From Clostridia bacterium (GTDB taxonomy: Bacteria > Bacillota > Clostridia > Christensenellales > Borkfalkiaceae): a stretch of 61,629 nt of DNA. Positions 8,715-18,367 of this stretch are shown here, one piece after another. Numbering within the stretch: the stretch's first letter is position 1; each line of letters begins with the position of its first letter. The stretch is taken from NCBI GenBank assembly GCA_017445995.1, contig JAFSRT010000010.1, forward strand, positions 1-61,629, given 5' to 3'. The position numbers and the translations under genes are program-made. The notes below the pieces were generated by a model that saw only the letters and a list, made by a program, of their open reading frames with translations, made no database searches and was not told where the DNA came from.

Positions 8715-9640
8715 CAGTTGAATATTCTCCCGTAAGTGTTATAGTAGTTGTGTTCGTTCGCTATTTCGTTTCGGCACATTTCTATAAGCGTCTTTTCGCA
8801 GGATTTATCCCTTTCTTTATGCTGTTCTGAATAATCGTTCCGTAAACTTAAAAGATATTCGTAATAGTCGGTTTTCATTGCGTATTGCCAGAAATAACGT
8901 TCGTAAGGTATGCCTTTATAGTGCCACGGTTTTGCGGTAAGATTAAAGTGTATTAGTTTTGGGGACGGGTGGTTTTTGTCTATCGGCATGGCGTTCCAGT
9001 CATCTTCTAAAATTACCGTTTTACGGTAGCATAAAACGTTCAGGTAGTCTTGGTCCTGCGCGACGGCGAAAGTATAAAGTTTAGAAAGAGTTAAAAACTT
9101 ATCTAAAAACTTCTGCTTTCTCATTTCCTTTAAGTTCATAACGATTACGCCTGCGTTGAAATATTTAGAAGAAGGGATACCGAGCGTCTTTTTGGTGTAT
9201 TCTCTAAAAGTTTCGATATTTTTAACCGCTCCGTCCCGAACGCCCGCTATAAAATTATCTTTTAAGTCGACGCTGTAAAGTGAAGAAATGTCGTAGTTTA
9301 TCACCGTGTCGCTGTCAAGATAAATCGCCTTGTCGTAGCATAAAAACATTTCAGGAATAAAAATGCGGTAATAAGTACTAATCGTATAATAGTCGCGAAG
9401 GGACAGGGAAGAAAATATTTCTTTTACCTTATTTGAAACGTCGCAAAGCGAAATCGAAAAGCCCTTTTCTTCCATTTTAAGTATCTTTTCCTTATCGCTA
9501 TTTTCTAACGAAGTATATAAAACGTGTATTCTGTAATTTTTTTCTCTGTTACGGTTTTCTTTAAGTGACGTTAAACTTACCGTAAAGAAAGGTACGTAAT
9601 TCTTGTCTATTGCAAAAAATATCGGAATAATTTTTTTCAT
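8714..9640 (-). CDS. Family 8 glycosyltransferase
   Basis: A 308-residue protein with the GT8 hallmarks: an N-terminal IPIFFAIDKNY segment, the DXD motif YLDSD (D109, D111), FNAGVIVMNL and a late HFNLTAKPWHYKG histidine motif. GT8 enzymes are retaining transferases using UDP-glucose or UDP-galactose in lipopolysaccharide or glycolipid synthesis. It lacks a signal peptide and should act in the cytoplasm at the membrane face. A good AAGGAGA precedes the ATG. It is coupled to the downstream PlsC-type gene. Donor and acceptor cannot be read from sequence. Confidence 0.9.
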   Translation of the reverse strand: MKKIIPIFFAIDKNYVPFFTVSLTSLKENRNREKNYRIHVLYTSLENSDKEKILKMEEKGFSISLCDVSNKVKEIFSSLSLRDYYTISTYYRIFIPEMFLCYDKAIYLDSDTVINYDISSLYSVDLKDNFIAGVRDGAVKNIETFREYTKKTLGIPSSKYFNAGVIVMNLKEMRKQKFLDKFLTLSKLYTFAVAQDQDYLNVLCYRKTVILEDDWNAMPIDKNHPSPKLIHFNLTAKPWHYKGIPYERYFWQYAMKTDYYEYLLSLRNDYSEQHKERDKSCEKTLIEMCRNEIANEHNYYNTYGRIFN

Positions 9641-9660
9641 AATCTATCTCCTTTTTTTCC

Positions 9661-9690
9661 ATCATACTAAAAATATTACGCCGTTTTCAA
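9661..9690 (-). promoter_or_regulatory. Promoter for GT8-PlsC pair
   Basis: Minus strand TTGAAA, 18-nt spacer, TATGAT, just upstream of the GT8 gene. Confidence 0.55.
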
Positions 9691-9833
9691 GTCTTTTTTC
9701 TCTAATAAAAGCGGTTGTAAATTGAATAATATTCGCGGGCGTTTCTAACGGCGTTAGATAGGGGTAGAAGGGAAGTAGAATTATATTAGAATAGGGTTTT
9801 AGACAGTATTTTTCTATATTTTTAAGATTATAT

Positions 9834-9862
9834 TTGCAATACAAAATGAAATATGATATATT
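9834..9862 (+). promoter_or_regulatory. Promoter for XRE regulator, leaderless
   Basis: TTGCAA (9834-9839), 17 nt, TATATT (9857-9862). The chosen ATG at 9870 lies 8 nt past the -10 box, at the expected transcription start. Confidence 0.6.
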
Positions 9863-9869
9863 ATTATAT

Positions 9870-10454
9870 ATGAACGATATTAAAGAAACCATAGCAAAAA
9901 ACATTACCTATTTAAGGCAGAAAAACGGCATTACGCAGGCGGAGATGGGCGAAAAGTTAAACTATACCGATAAGTCCGTATCAAAGTGGGAAAACGGGGA
10001 CGCGACACCGCCTATTGAAACCATTGCGGATATAGCGGATTACTTTAACGTTTCAATAGAAGATATGTGTCGGCACGATTTATCGCAAAGCGTTGAGTTA
10101 AAACCCGACAACGGAAAAAGGATTGCAAACAAGATTGTTATTTCGCTTTTATCGGTTTCGTTGGTGTGGCTTATCGCGACGCTGGTTTTCGTATTTGTGC
10201 GGATATTCGTTAAAGATTTTTCGGACGGGTGGAAGTTCTTTATTTACGCCGTGCCCGTATCTCTTATTCTCGTTCTGATTTTCAATTCCCTGTGGGGCGA
10301 AAAAAAGCGAAAGTATCTTATCGTTTCACTTTTGGGGTGGGCTATTATAGCGTCGGTTTACGTTGCGGTTTTAAAATATAACGTCTGGCAGATTTTCTTG
10401 CTTGGCATCCCGCTACAAATATCGGCAATCTTCTGGTCAAAATTGCATAAATAG
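9870..10454 (+). CDS. XRE-family regulator with membrane domain
   Basis: A 194-residue protein with an N-terminal Cro/C1-type helix-turn-helix (residues ~5-60; GITQAEMGEKLNYTDKSVSKWENG) joined to a C-terminal region with about four hydrophobic segments. It should be a membrane-tethered DNA-binding protein. I chose ATG 9870 rather than upstream in-frame starts because the TTG at 9834 is inside the -35 box, and the HTH begins right after 9870. There is no Shine-Dalgarno, consistent with a leaderless mRNA. The signal and targets are unknown. It is a single gene between promoter and terminator. Confidence 0.8.
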   Translation: MNDIKETIAKNITYLRQKNGITQAEMGEKLNYTDKSVSKWENGDATPPIETIADIADYFNVSIEDMCRHDLSQSVELKPDNGKRIANKIVISLLSVSLVWLIATLVFVFVRIFVKDFSDGWKFFIYAVPVSLILVLIFNSLWGEKKRKYLIVSLLGWAIIASVYVAVLKYNVWQIFLLGIPLQISAIFWSKLHK

Positions 10455-10470
10455 TTTTTAAATAAAAAAT

Positions 10471-10501
10471 AACGCTTGTCAGATATGACAAGCGTTTTTC
10501 T
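10471..10501. terminator. Bidirectional intrinsic terminator
   Basis: AACGCTTGTCA and TGACAAGCGTT form an 11-bp stem with a four-base loop, with T/A tracts on both sides. It serves the XRE gene and groEL. Confidence 0.9.
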
Positions 10502-10517
10502 TGTTATTCAGTTCTTT

Positions 10518-12152
<1,635 letters not shown>

Positions 12153-12155
12153 TTA

Positions 12156-12440
12156 TTATTCAACAATAGCCAAAATATCGCTTTGGCGGATTATAATATA
12201 GTTTTTGCCGTCGATTTTGAATTCGCTTCCCGCATACTTTGCAAAAAGCACGGTGTCGCCGACTTTAACTTGCATCGTTATTTCTTTGCCGTCGATTATT
12301 CCGCCTGGGCCTACTGCAACGATTTTTGCCATCTGTTGCTTTTCCTGGCTTGCCGTCGGAAGAATAAATCCGCTTTTCGTCTTTTCTTCTGCTTCAAGGT
12401 TTTCAACAACAACCTTATCGAATAATGGTTTTACTGTCAT
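12156..12440 (-). CDS. groS: Co-chaperonin GroES (10 kDa)
   Basis: A 94-residue GroES with KPLFDKVVVE at the start, the mobile-loop region EEKTKSGFILP, and GDTVLFAKYAGSEFKIDGKNYIII at the end. It caps the GroEL ring during folding cycles. AGGAGA precedes the ATG. It is the first gene of the groES-groEL operon, under a consensus promoter and CIRCE operator. Confidence 0.97.
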   Translation of the reverse strand: MTVKPLFDKVVVENLEAEEKTKSGFILPTASQEKQQMAKIVAVGPGGIIDGKEITMQVKVGDTVLFAKYAGSEFKIDGKNYIIIRQSDILAIVE

Positions 12441-12483
12441 TTAATTTATCTCCTATAAGTTTTATTTTTCTAAATCATTTTAT

Positions 12484-12510
12484 TTAGCACTCTTATCTAT
12501 CAAGTGCTAA
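12484..12510 (-). promoter_or_regulatory. CIRCE operator (HrcA binding site)
   Basis: TTAGCACTC, a 9-nt spacer, then AAGTGCTAA: the classic CIRCE inverted repeat with a single departure from consensus (first base of the right arm). It lies between the groES promoter and start codon. The hrcA gene is not in the window. Confidence 0.95.
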
Positions 12511-12515
12511 CTATT

Positions 12516-12543
12516 ATTATATACGCTTTAAAATATTTGTCAA
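12516..12543 (-). promoter_or_regulatory. Sigma-A promoter for groES-groEL
   Basis: Minus strand TTGACA, 16-nt spacer, TATAAT, immediately upstream of the CIRCE element. Confidence 0.9.
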
Positions 12544-12621
12544 TGATAAATGAACGATTTTTATAAAATATTTTTTTAGTCAATAAATAAAATATAATTA
12601 AGACAAAATATAAAAATGAAA

Positions 12622-12655
12622 AAAGCGTTTGGGAAAACCAAACGCTTTATTTTTA
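12622..12655 (-). terminator. Intrinsic terminator for AspRS gene
   Basis: AAAGCGTTTGG and CCAAACGCTTT form an 11-bp stem. On the minus strand a T-rich tail follows. Confidence 0.85.
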
Positions 12656-12682
12656 TATTTTCTAATAACGGTTGTATAATGC

Positions 12683-14020
12683 TTACGGCGTAACTCTGTT
12701 TATATCGCGCGGGAACATCGTCGCTTCGCGGACGTTCTTAAAGCCGAGAAGATGCATAGTAAGTCTTTCAAGCCCAAGCCCCAAACCGCCGTGCGGTGGC
12801 GCGCCGTATTTGTGAAGCATTAAGTAGGTTTCGAACTCTTCCGGGTTCATACCGCACTTTTTCATTTTTGCAACCTGTTCGTTATAGTCGTTTATTCTTT
12901 GTCCGCCCGACGTTATTTCAAGACCCCTGAAAAGTAAGTCAAACGAGAGCGTGTATTCAGGATCCGACGGGTCGTCCATAGTATAGAAAGGACGCTTTTT
13001 AGAAGGGTAGTGCGTGACGAACAAGAAGTCGCTGTTTAATTCTTTTTTAGCGTAAGTGCCGAGCATTTCTTCTTCTTTCGGGTCGAAGTCTTTCATATCG
13101 GTAGGGGTGTAGTGGAACTTTTCCATTATTATCTTCTTTGCGTCCATAAACTTAATGCACGGTATTTCGGTAATTTCGGGAATGTCCGCTTTAAGAAGTT
13201 CTACTTCGTTTTTGTATTCCGTTTTAAGAAGGTTCATAATGTACTTTAACGCGCCCGTTTCCATATTCATAATATCGTGGAAATCGTTTATAAAGCCCAT
13301 TTCAAAGTCCATTGAGATATATTCGTTTAAGTGCCTTGAAGTGTCGTGATGTTCAGCCCTGAAAACAGGTGCTATTTCAAACACCCTTTCAAAAACGCCG
13401 ACAAGTGCCTGTTTATAAAGTTGCGGGCTTTGTGCCAAATATACTTGTTTTCCGAAATAGTCGAGTTTAAAAACGTTCGTTCCGCCTTCCGCACCTGCAA
13501 AATTGATTTTCGGCGAGTGTATTTCGGTGAAGTTTTCTTTAATCAAAAACTCCCTGAAACCACGCTGGATACCTTCCTGCAATTTAAATATTGCCCTTTC
13601 TCTCGGATTGCGAAGGGAAACGGGGCGAAGGTCTAATATCGTGTTTAACTGAATATTGTCTAACTGTTTCTTATTGATAACGATAGGTAAAGTTTCCGCA
13701 GGTAAAGATAAAATCTTTATATCGTGGATTTGAACTTCGTATCTGTCGTTCCCTTGCTTATCTTTGCTTGACGCAATCTTGCCGACAACCTTAACGCACG
13801 CTTCTTCCGCAAGTTTTTCGTCCCAACGGTAGGAAGAAAATTCTGGTGCGTAAACGCATTGAATTAAATCTTTATCCGTTCTTATAATAACGAAGGAAAA
13901 CCCCGTCATTTCGCGGATACGGTGAATATAGCCGTGTATAGATATTTCCTGCCCGTCGTAATTTTTAAAATCGCCGTAAGAAATATCTTCGTTTTTTATT
14001 GTACCGTTTATATATTCCAT
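12683..14020 (-). CDS. aspS: Aspartyl-tRNA synthetase, archaeal-type
   Basis: A 445-residue class II synthetase: an N-terminal OB-fold anticodon domain (~residues 18-105), then the catalytic core with FRAEHHDTSRHLNEY (motif 2 area) and GLGLGLERL near the C-terminus (motif 3), ending FPRDINRVTP. That ending and the ~440-residue length without the bacterial insertion domain match the archaeal/eukaryal type, found in many Clostridia and often non-discriminating (charging both tRNA-Asp and tRNA-Asn, with GatCAB finishing Asn-tRNA). AsnRS is less likely because its usual ending differs. Specificity is inferred. AAGGAG precedes the start. Confidence 0.88.
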   Translation of the reverse strand: MEYINGTIKNEDISYGDFKNYDGQEISIHGYIHRIREMTGFSFVIIRTDKDLIQCVYAPEFSSYRWDEKLAEEACVKVVGKIASSKDKQGNDRYEVQIHDIKILSLPAETLPIVINKKQLDNIQLNTILDLRPVSLRNPRERAIFKLQEGIQRGFREFLIKENFTEIHSPKINFAGAEGGTNVFKLDYFGKQVYLAQSPQLYKQALVGVFERVFEIAPVFRAEHHDTSRHLNEYISMDFEMGFINDFHDIMNMETGALKYIMNLLKTEYKNEVELLKADIPEITEIPCIKFMDAKKIIMEKFHYTPTDMKDFDPKEEEMLGTYAKKELNSDFLFVTHYPSKKRPFYTMDDPSDPEYTLSFDLLFRGLEITSGGQRINDYNEQVAKMKKCGMNPEEFETYLMLHKYGAPPHGGLGLGLERLTMHLLGFKNVREATMFPRDINRVTP

Positions 14021-14062
14021 ACTGTCTCCTTAACAAAATATTTATCCTATTAGTACTTTATC

Positions 14063-14092
14063 ATAATATCACTTTTCTTCACCTTTTTGCAA
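14063..14092 (-). promoter_or_regulatory. Promoter for AspRS gene
   Basis: Minus strand TTGCAA, 18-nt spacer, TATTAT. Confidence 0.55.
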
Positions 14093-14142
14093 GTAAAAAG
14101 TAATATTATGCAAAATAAAATAATAATAGTATTTTAATAAAC

Positions 14143-14171
14143 TTGAAATGCGATTTTTTTTGTGCTATAAT
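14143..14171 (+). promoter_or_regulatory. Sigma-A promoter for degV
   Basis: TTGAAA (14143-14148), 17 nt, TATAAT (14166-14171). Confidence 0.8.
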
Positions 14172-14202
14172 ATCCTTTAAGAGAATATAGGAGAGAAAGT
14201 AT

Positions 14203-15057
14203 ATGAAAATAGCGATTTCCGTAGAATCAACGCACGACTTAACGAAGGAATTACTCGATAAATACGACATAAAAGTTATTCCTTTTAACATTGTTTTGGG
14301 GGATAAAGAGTATGCCGACGGGCAACTTTCCACGCAGGAGATTTTCGATTTCGTTAATAAAAACGGTATTTTGCCGAAAACGACGGCACTTAATTCCTAT
14401 ACTTATCAGGAATATTTCGAAAGCCTTAAAAAAGATTACGACGCGGTTATCCATATCGCATTATCGAGCGGGATAACTTCTTCGACGGGCAACGCCATAA
14501 ACGCGGCGAAGGAAGTGGAAAACTGTTTTATCGTTGACAGCCTTTCTTTATCAACGGGTATAGGGCTTTTGGCAATTTACGCAAGGGAACTTGCAGATAA
14601 AGGCTTTGCCCCTTCCGAGATTGCGGAAAAAGTAAGCAAAAGGACGAGTAGCGTTCAGGCAAGTTTCGTTATCGAAAGGCTGGACTTTTTGCATAAAGGC
14701 GGAAGATGTAGCAGTATCGCACTTTTAGGTGCGAATATTCTTAAAATTCGTCCGAGAATAGTTCTTAAAAACGGCAAAATGATAAGCGATAAAAAGTATA
14801 GGGGCAATATGCCAAGCGTTATCGCAAAATATTGTCAGGAAACGCTGTCGGAGTTTAATAATCCCGACCTTGATAAAGTGTGTATCACTTATTCCACTGC
14901 AACGGAAGATATGATTTCGGAAGCAAAGAATGCTCTTATAAACGCAGGGTTTAAAAATATTTACGAAACACATGCGGGATGTACGATTGCAAGTCATTGC
15001 GGTGCGAACACGCTCGGTATTTTATACTTTAACGACGGCGGAAAAGATATTTATTAA
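14203..15057 (+). CDS. DegV family fatty-acid-binding protein
   Basis: A 284-residue protein of the DegV (FakB-like) family: N-terminal VESTHDLTKELLDKYDI, the YADGQLSTQEIF region, then TALNSYTYQEYFESL and SSGITSSTGNA with conserved Ser/Thr contacts for a fatty-acid carboxylate, and HAGCTIASHCGANTLGILY at the end. Relatives bind fatty acids and, as FakB, present them to the FakA kinase for phosphorylation. No fakA is in the window. AGGAGAG precedes the ATG. The following gene lies 41 nt downstream without a clear terminator and may be co-transcribed. Confidence 0.92.
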   Translation: MKIAISVESTHDLTKELLDKYDIKVIPFNIVLGDKEYADGQLSTQEIFDFVNKNGILPKTTALNSYTYQEYFESLKKDYDAVIHIALSSGITSSTGNAINAAKEVENCFIVDSLSLSTGIGLLAIYARELADKGFAPSEIAEKVSKRTSSVQASFVIERLDFLHKGGRCSSIALLGANILKIRPRIVLKNGKMISDKKYRGNMPSVIAKYCQETLSEFNNPDLDKVCITYSTATEDMISEAKNALINAGFKNIYETHAGCTIASHCGANTLGILYFNDGGKDIY

Positions 15058-15098
15058 AACAAACCGAAAACAAAATTATTTATATAAGGAGAAACACC

Positions 15099-16406
15099 AT
15101 GGATAAACTTATCAACTCTGTTAAAGACTGGTTTAACGGGTTAGACGCAACGATGCAAATCGTTTGCTATGCCTGTCTCGGCGTTGTCGTTTTATTATTG
15201 CTGTTCCTTTGCATAGGACTGCCGATAATAAAATCCAAAAAACGCAAGGCAAAAAAACAAGCGGAAACGACGGCTTATAAACCGAAAGAAAAGAAGGAAG
15301 AAAAGCCTGCCGAAGTAAAACCTGTTGAAGAAAAAACGGTTGAAAAAGAACCGCAAAAGAAAACGGAACAGCCTAAACCCGTTGCGAAGAAAACGGTTAA
15401 ACCGACCGCAAAGAAGGAAGAAACGGTAAAAGCGGAAGTAAAGGCGGAAAAACCTACACCTAAAAAGGCGGAACATAAAGAAACGGCACCTGTTAAAGCG
15501 GAAAAGAAACCTACCGCGTCGGCTACGACTAAAACGGCAAAACAGCCGAAAAAAACGGAAAGCAGTAAGCCGAGCGGAAAGTGGACGGTTGAAATAAAGA
15601 GTGCCGACGAGTTTATGGCAAAACTTTACGCTTCGAACGGCGAAGAAATGCTTACGAGTGAGATTTACACGACGGAAGACGGTGCAAGAAACGGTATCGC
15701 AACTCTCGTTAAAAATATCACCGAAACGGGCGACTTTTTAATTTACGAAGACAAGAGAAAGAATTATTACTATAAATTAAAGAACAAAAACAATAGACTT
15801 TTATGCGTAGGCGAAATCTATAAAACGAAAGATCAATGCTTAAAAGCGGTTGAATCGGTAAAGAGAATTGCGCAGAACGCAACTATCGAACAGGAACTCG
15901 TTAAAGGGGACGAATACGCACCTTATAAACCTGACGTGCTTGATAAAAAAGCGATAAAGACGGTAGGAAAATGGAAAATCGAACTCACCGACGACAAAAA
16001 ATATTCGGCGAAACTTTATGCAAATAACGGTCAACTTATGCTTGCAACCGAAGGTGTGGCAAGCCGTGATACCGCTGTCGACGCTATTGAATCGGTTAAG
16101 AAAAACTCGTTCGACGGCAACTTTATAATCGACAGAGATAAGTTCGGAAGATTTTACTATAAACTCCGTAACGCTAAAAAGTCGGTTTTATGTATCGGTG
16201 AAAGTTACGATACGGTTGACGGCTGTAAAAACGCTATCGAATCGGTAAGAAGAAACGCTTTCGTTTCCGAATTGTCCGAAGACTTGAAAGATCAGCCGAA
16301 ATCGGACGAAAAAGCGGCAAAGACAGCACCTAAAACCGCTACGAAATCTACCGCTAATAAAACTCAAAAGACTGCGGTAAAGAGTACGAGTAAGGCTAAA
16401 AAGTAA
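15099..16406 (+). CDS. Membrane-anchored protein with Lys/Pro/Glu linker and two DUF1508 (YegP) domains
   Basis: A 435-residue protein. One membrane helix lies at about residues 20-45, followed by a ~110-residue linker rich in K, P, E and A. Two homologous domains then occur at about 161-260 and 290-385; each starts GKW.(V/I)E(I/L), contains AKLYA.NG..ML and ends with CxGE.Y.T.D.C..A(I/V)ESV. This is the DUF1508/YegP fold, found as tandem repeats and of uncertain function. A K/A/T-rich tail closes the protein. If the helix inserts with the N-terminus out, the domains face the cytoplasm; the KK-rich flank after the helix supports that. AAGGAG precedes the ATG. Confidence 0.85.
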   Translation: MDKLINSVKDWFNGLDATMQIVCYACLGVVVLLLLFLCIGLPIIKSKKRKAKKQAETTAYKPKEKKEEKPAEVKPVEEKTVEKEPQKKTEQPKPVAKKTVKPTAKKEETVKAEVKAEKPTPKKAEHKETAPVKAEKKPTASATTKTAKQPKKTESSKPSGKWTVEIKSADEFMAKLYASNGEEMLTSEIYTTEDGARNGIATLVKNITETGDFLIYEDKRKNYYYKLKNKNNRLLCVGEIYKTKDQCLKAVESVKRIAQNATIEQELVKGDEYAPYKPDVLDKKAIKTVGKWKIELTDDKKYSAKLYANNGQLMLATEGVASRDTAVDAIESVKKNSFDGNFIIDRDKFGRFYYKLRNAKKSVLCIGESYDTVDGCKNAIESVRRNAFVSELSEDLKDQPKSDEKAAKTAPKTATKSTANKTQKTAVKSTSKAKK

Positions 16407-16425
16407 AATACAACCTTAAAAGATA

Positions 16426-16458
16426 AAAAAACGCGATAGAAGATATCGCGTTTTTTTT
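16426..16458 (+). terminator. Intrinsic terminator after DUF1508 gene
   Basis: AAAAACGCGATA and TATCGCGTTTTT form a stem followed by a T8 run. Confidence 0.92.
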
Positions 16459-16573
16459 GGCAAAAATTACACTTGAAAACACCGTGTTTTTTGATGTAAA
16501 ATTAAGAAAAAGTCGTTTTTTTCGTATTTATTATATATTATATTATTTTTTTTATTTAAATGAAGGTTTTTTC

Positions 16574-16602
16574 TTGAAAAACCGTAAGGAATATGGTATA
16601 AT
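16574..16602 (+). promoter_or_regulatory. Sigma-A promoter of the polysaccharide cluster
   Basis: TTGAAA (16574-16579), 17 nt, TATAAT (16597-16602), 49 nt before the sugar transferase start. The genes that follow are closely packed, so it may drive the long operon. Confidence 0.8.
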
Positions 16603-16650
16603 GATTGAATTAAAAGTATGCGAAAAAACTTATGGGAAAAATGAAGAATT

Positions 16651-17439
16651 ATGGCGGAAACGGTTAAAGAAAGAGACGGATTGTCGGAAAATGAAAACGG
16701 CGCAATAAAGAGTGCGGATATTCCCGTCGCGTCCGATTTTAACGCGGTTGCAGAAGAATATTTTGAACGACAGGAAGAAACCGAACCTTCTTATAGGGTC
16801 GTAGTTTTAAGAAAAGGTTTTAGGTATTTTTGCTACAAAGCGGTAAAAAGGGCGTTTGACTTCTGTGCGGGGCTAATAGCACTTCTTATTTTATCGCCGT
16901 TTATTTTGCTTGCGCTTTTAATTAAATGGCTGGAAGATTTCCACAACCCTATCTACGTTTCGAAAAGGGTAGGCAAAAACGGGAAAGAATTCAGGTTCTT
17001 TAAGATAAGAACGATGTGCGTGAACGCGGAAAATATGAAGGACGATTTAATTAAGAAAGGACTTAACGAGTCGGACGGGCCCGCTTTTAAGATTAAGGAC
17101 GACCCGAGAATTACCAGGGTCGGCAAGATTTTCAGAAAACTTTCTATCGACGAATTGCCGCAACTTATAAATATCATTAACGGCACTATGTCAATCGTCG
17201 GTCCGCGTCCGCCGATTCCTTGCGAAGTCGAAGAATATACCGAAGAACAAAAGCAAAGGCTTTTGGTTCGCGGTGGGTTATTATGCACGTGGCAGATTCA
17301 GAAAAACAGAAACCGTCTCTCTTTCGACGAGTGGGTTAAATTAGATTTGGATTATATAGAAAAACAAAGTTTATGGCTTGACCTAAAAATCATTTTCAAA
17401 GGATTTTATATGGTTTTATTCGACAGGTCGGGCGAATAA
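16651..17439 (+). CDS. Undecaprenyl-phosphate sugar phosphotransferase (initiating enzyme)
   Basis: A 262-residue bacterial sugar transferase (WcaJ/WbaP C-terminal domain type). A cytoplasmic extension covers residues ~1-68, then a hydrophobic hairpin (~72-95) is followed by the catalytic core with [47 protein letters not shown] and MSIVGPRPP. The family moves a sugar-1-phosphate from a nucleotide sugar to undecaprenyl phosphate, starting repeat-unit synthesis at the inner membrane face. Being first in the cluster fits that role. The sugar cannot be read from sequence. Only a weak Shine-Dalgarno is present. Confidence 0.92.
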   Translation: MAETVKERDGLSENENGAIKSADIPVASDFNAVAEEYFERQEETEPSYRVVVLRKGFRYFCYKAVKRAFDFCAGLIALLILSPFILLALLIKWLEDFHNPIYVSKRVGKNGKEFRFFKIRTMCVNAENMKDDLIKKGLNESDGPAFKIKDDPRITRVGKIFRKLSIDELPQLINIINGTMSIVGPRPPIPCEVEEYTEEQKQRLLVRGGLLCTWQIQKNRNRLSFDEWVKLDLDYIEKQSLWLDLKIIFKGFYMVLFDRSGE

Positions 17440-17450
17440 AAGGGGAAAAA

Positions 17451-18347
17451 ATGAAAGGTATTATTTTAGCGGGCGGCTCGGGAACGAGACTTTATCCGCT
17501 TACGAAAGTTACGAGTAAACAGTTGTTGCCGATATACGATAAACCTATGATTTATTATCCGTTGTCGGTTTTAATGAAAGCGGGAATACGTGATATTCTC
17601 ATTATTTCCACCCCGCAGGACACGCCGAGATTCAGCGAATTGTTAGGTAAGGGCGAACAGTTCGGCATAAACCTTTCTTACGCTGTCCAGCCTTCGCCGG
17701 ACGGGCTTGCGCAGGCGTTCATTATCGGTGCGGACTTTATCGGTAAAGATAACGTCGCTATGGTTTTAGGCGACAATATTTTCGCCGGGCACGGGCTTAA
17801 AAAGAGATTAGATAAAGCGGTGGAACTTGCCGAAAGCGGGCAGGGTGCTACCGTGTTCGGCTATTACGTGGACGACCCCGAACGGTTCGGTATAGTTGAG
17901 TTCGATAAAACTGGCAAGGCGGTTTCGATAGAAGAAAAACCGCAACAGCCGAAGAGTAATTATTGCGTTACTGGGCTTTATTTTTACGACAATAAAGTCG
18001 TTGAGTACGCAAAGAACTTAAAACCGTCTAAAAGGGGCGAACTCGAAATAACCGACTTAAACAGGATTTACCTTGAAAACGAAAAACTCAACGTCGAAAT
18101 ATTAGGGCAAGGCTTTACTTGGCTGGATACGGGCACTCACGAAAGTCTCGTCGAAGCCACCAACTTCGTTATGACGGTGGAAAACCACCAACACAGAAAA
18201 ATCGCTTGTTTAGAAGAAATAGCCTATCTTAACGGTTGGATAACGAAGGAAGACGTTATGAAAACTTACGAAGTCTTAAAGAAAAATCAGTACGGAAAAT
18301 ATCTTAAAGACGTTATCGACGGTAAGTTTATCGACGGATTGAGATAA
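17451..18347 (+). CDS. rmlA: Glucose-1-phosphate thymidylyltransferase
   Basis: A 298-residue RmlA, complete. It starts [18 protein letters not shown], the nucleotide-binding signature, and carries [11 protein letters not shown] and the [20 protein letters not shown] region typical of the family. It forms dTDP-glucose from glucose-1-phosphate and dTTP, the first step of dTDP-L-rhamnose synthesis. It is the first of the four rml genes in this cluster. Confidence 0.97.
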   Translation: MKGIILAGGSGTRLYPLTKVTSKQLLPIYDKPMIYYPLSVLMKAGIRDILIISTPQDTPRFSELLGKGEQFGINLSYAVQPSPDGLAQAFIIGADFIGKDNVAMVLGDNIFAGHGLKKRLDKAVELAESGQGATVFGYYVDDPERFGIVEFDKTGKAVSIEEKPQQPKSNYCVTGLYFYDNKVVEYAKNLKPSKRGELEITDLNRIYLENEKLNVEILGQGFTWLDTGTHESLVEATNFVMTVENHQHRKIACLEEIAYLNGWITKEDVMKTYEVLKKNQYGKYLKDVIDGKFIDGLR

Positions 18348-18367
18348 ATTTTATAAGGAGAAATATT

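Noticed and set aside
9662..9904. 80-residue minus-strand frame near the XRE gene
   Set aside because: It covers the promoters of both neighbours and has no ribosome binding site or recognisable domain.
12513..12545. Possible second CIRCE or heat-shock sigma site
   Set aside because: Only one CIRCE inverted repeat is present; the nearby boxes are an ordinary sigma-A promoter.
15195..15476. Phe/Arg-rich minus-strand frame under the DUF1508 gene
   Set aside because: It is the antisense reading of the Lys/Glu/Pro-rich linker, a composition artefact.
16457..16708. 83-residue frame before the sugar transferase
   Set aside because: It starts in the terminator tail, crosses the promoter at 16574-16602 and runs out of frame into the real gene.
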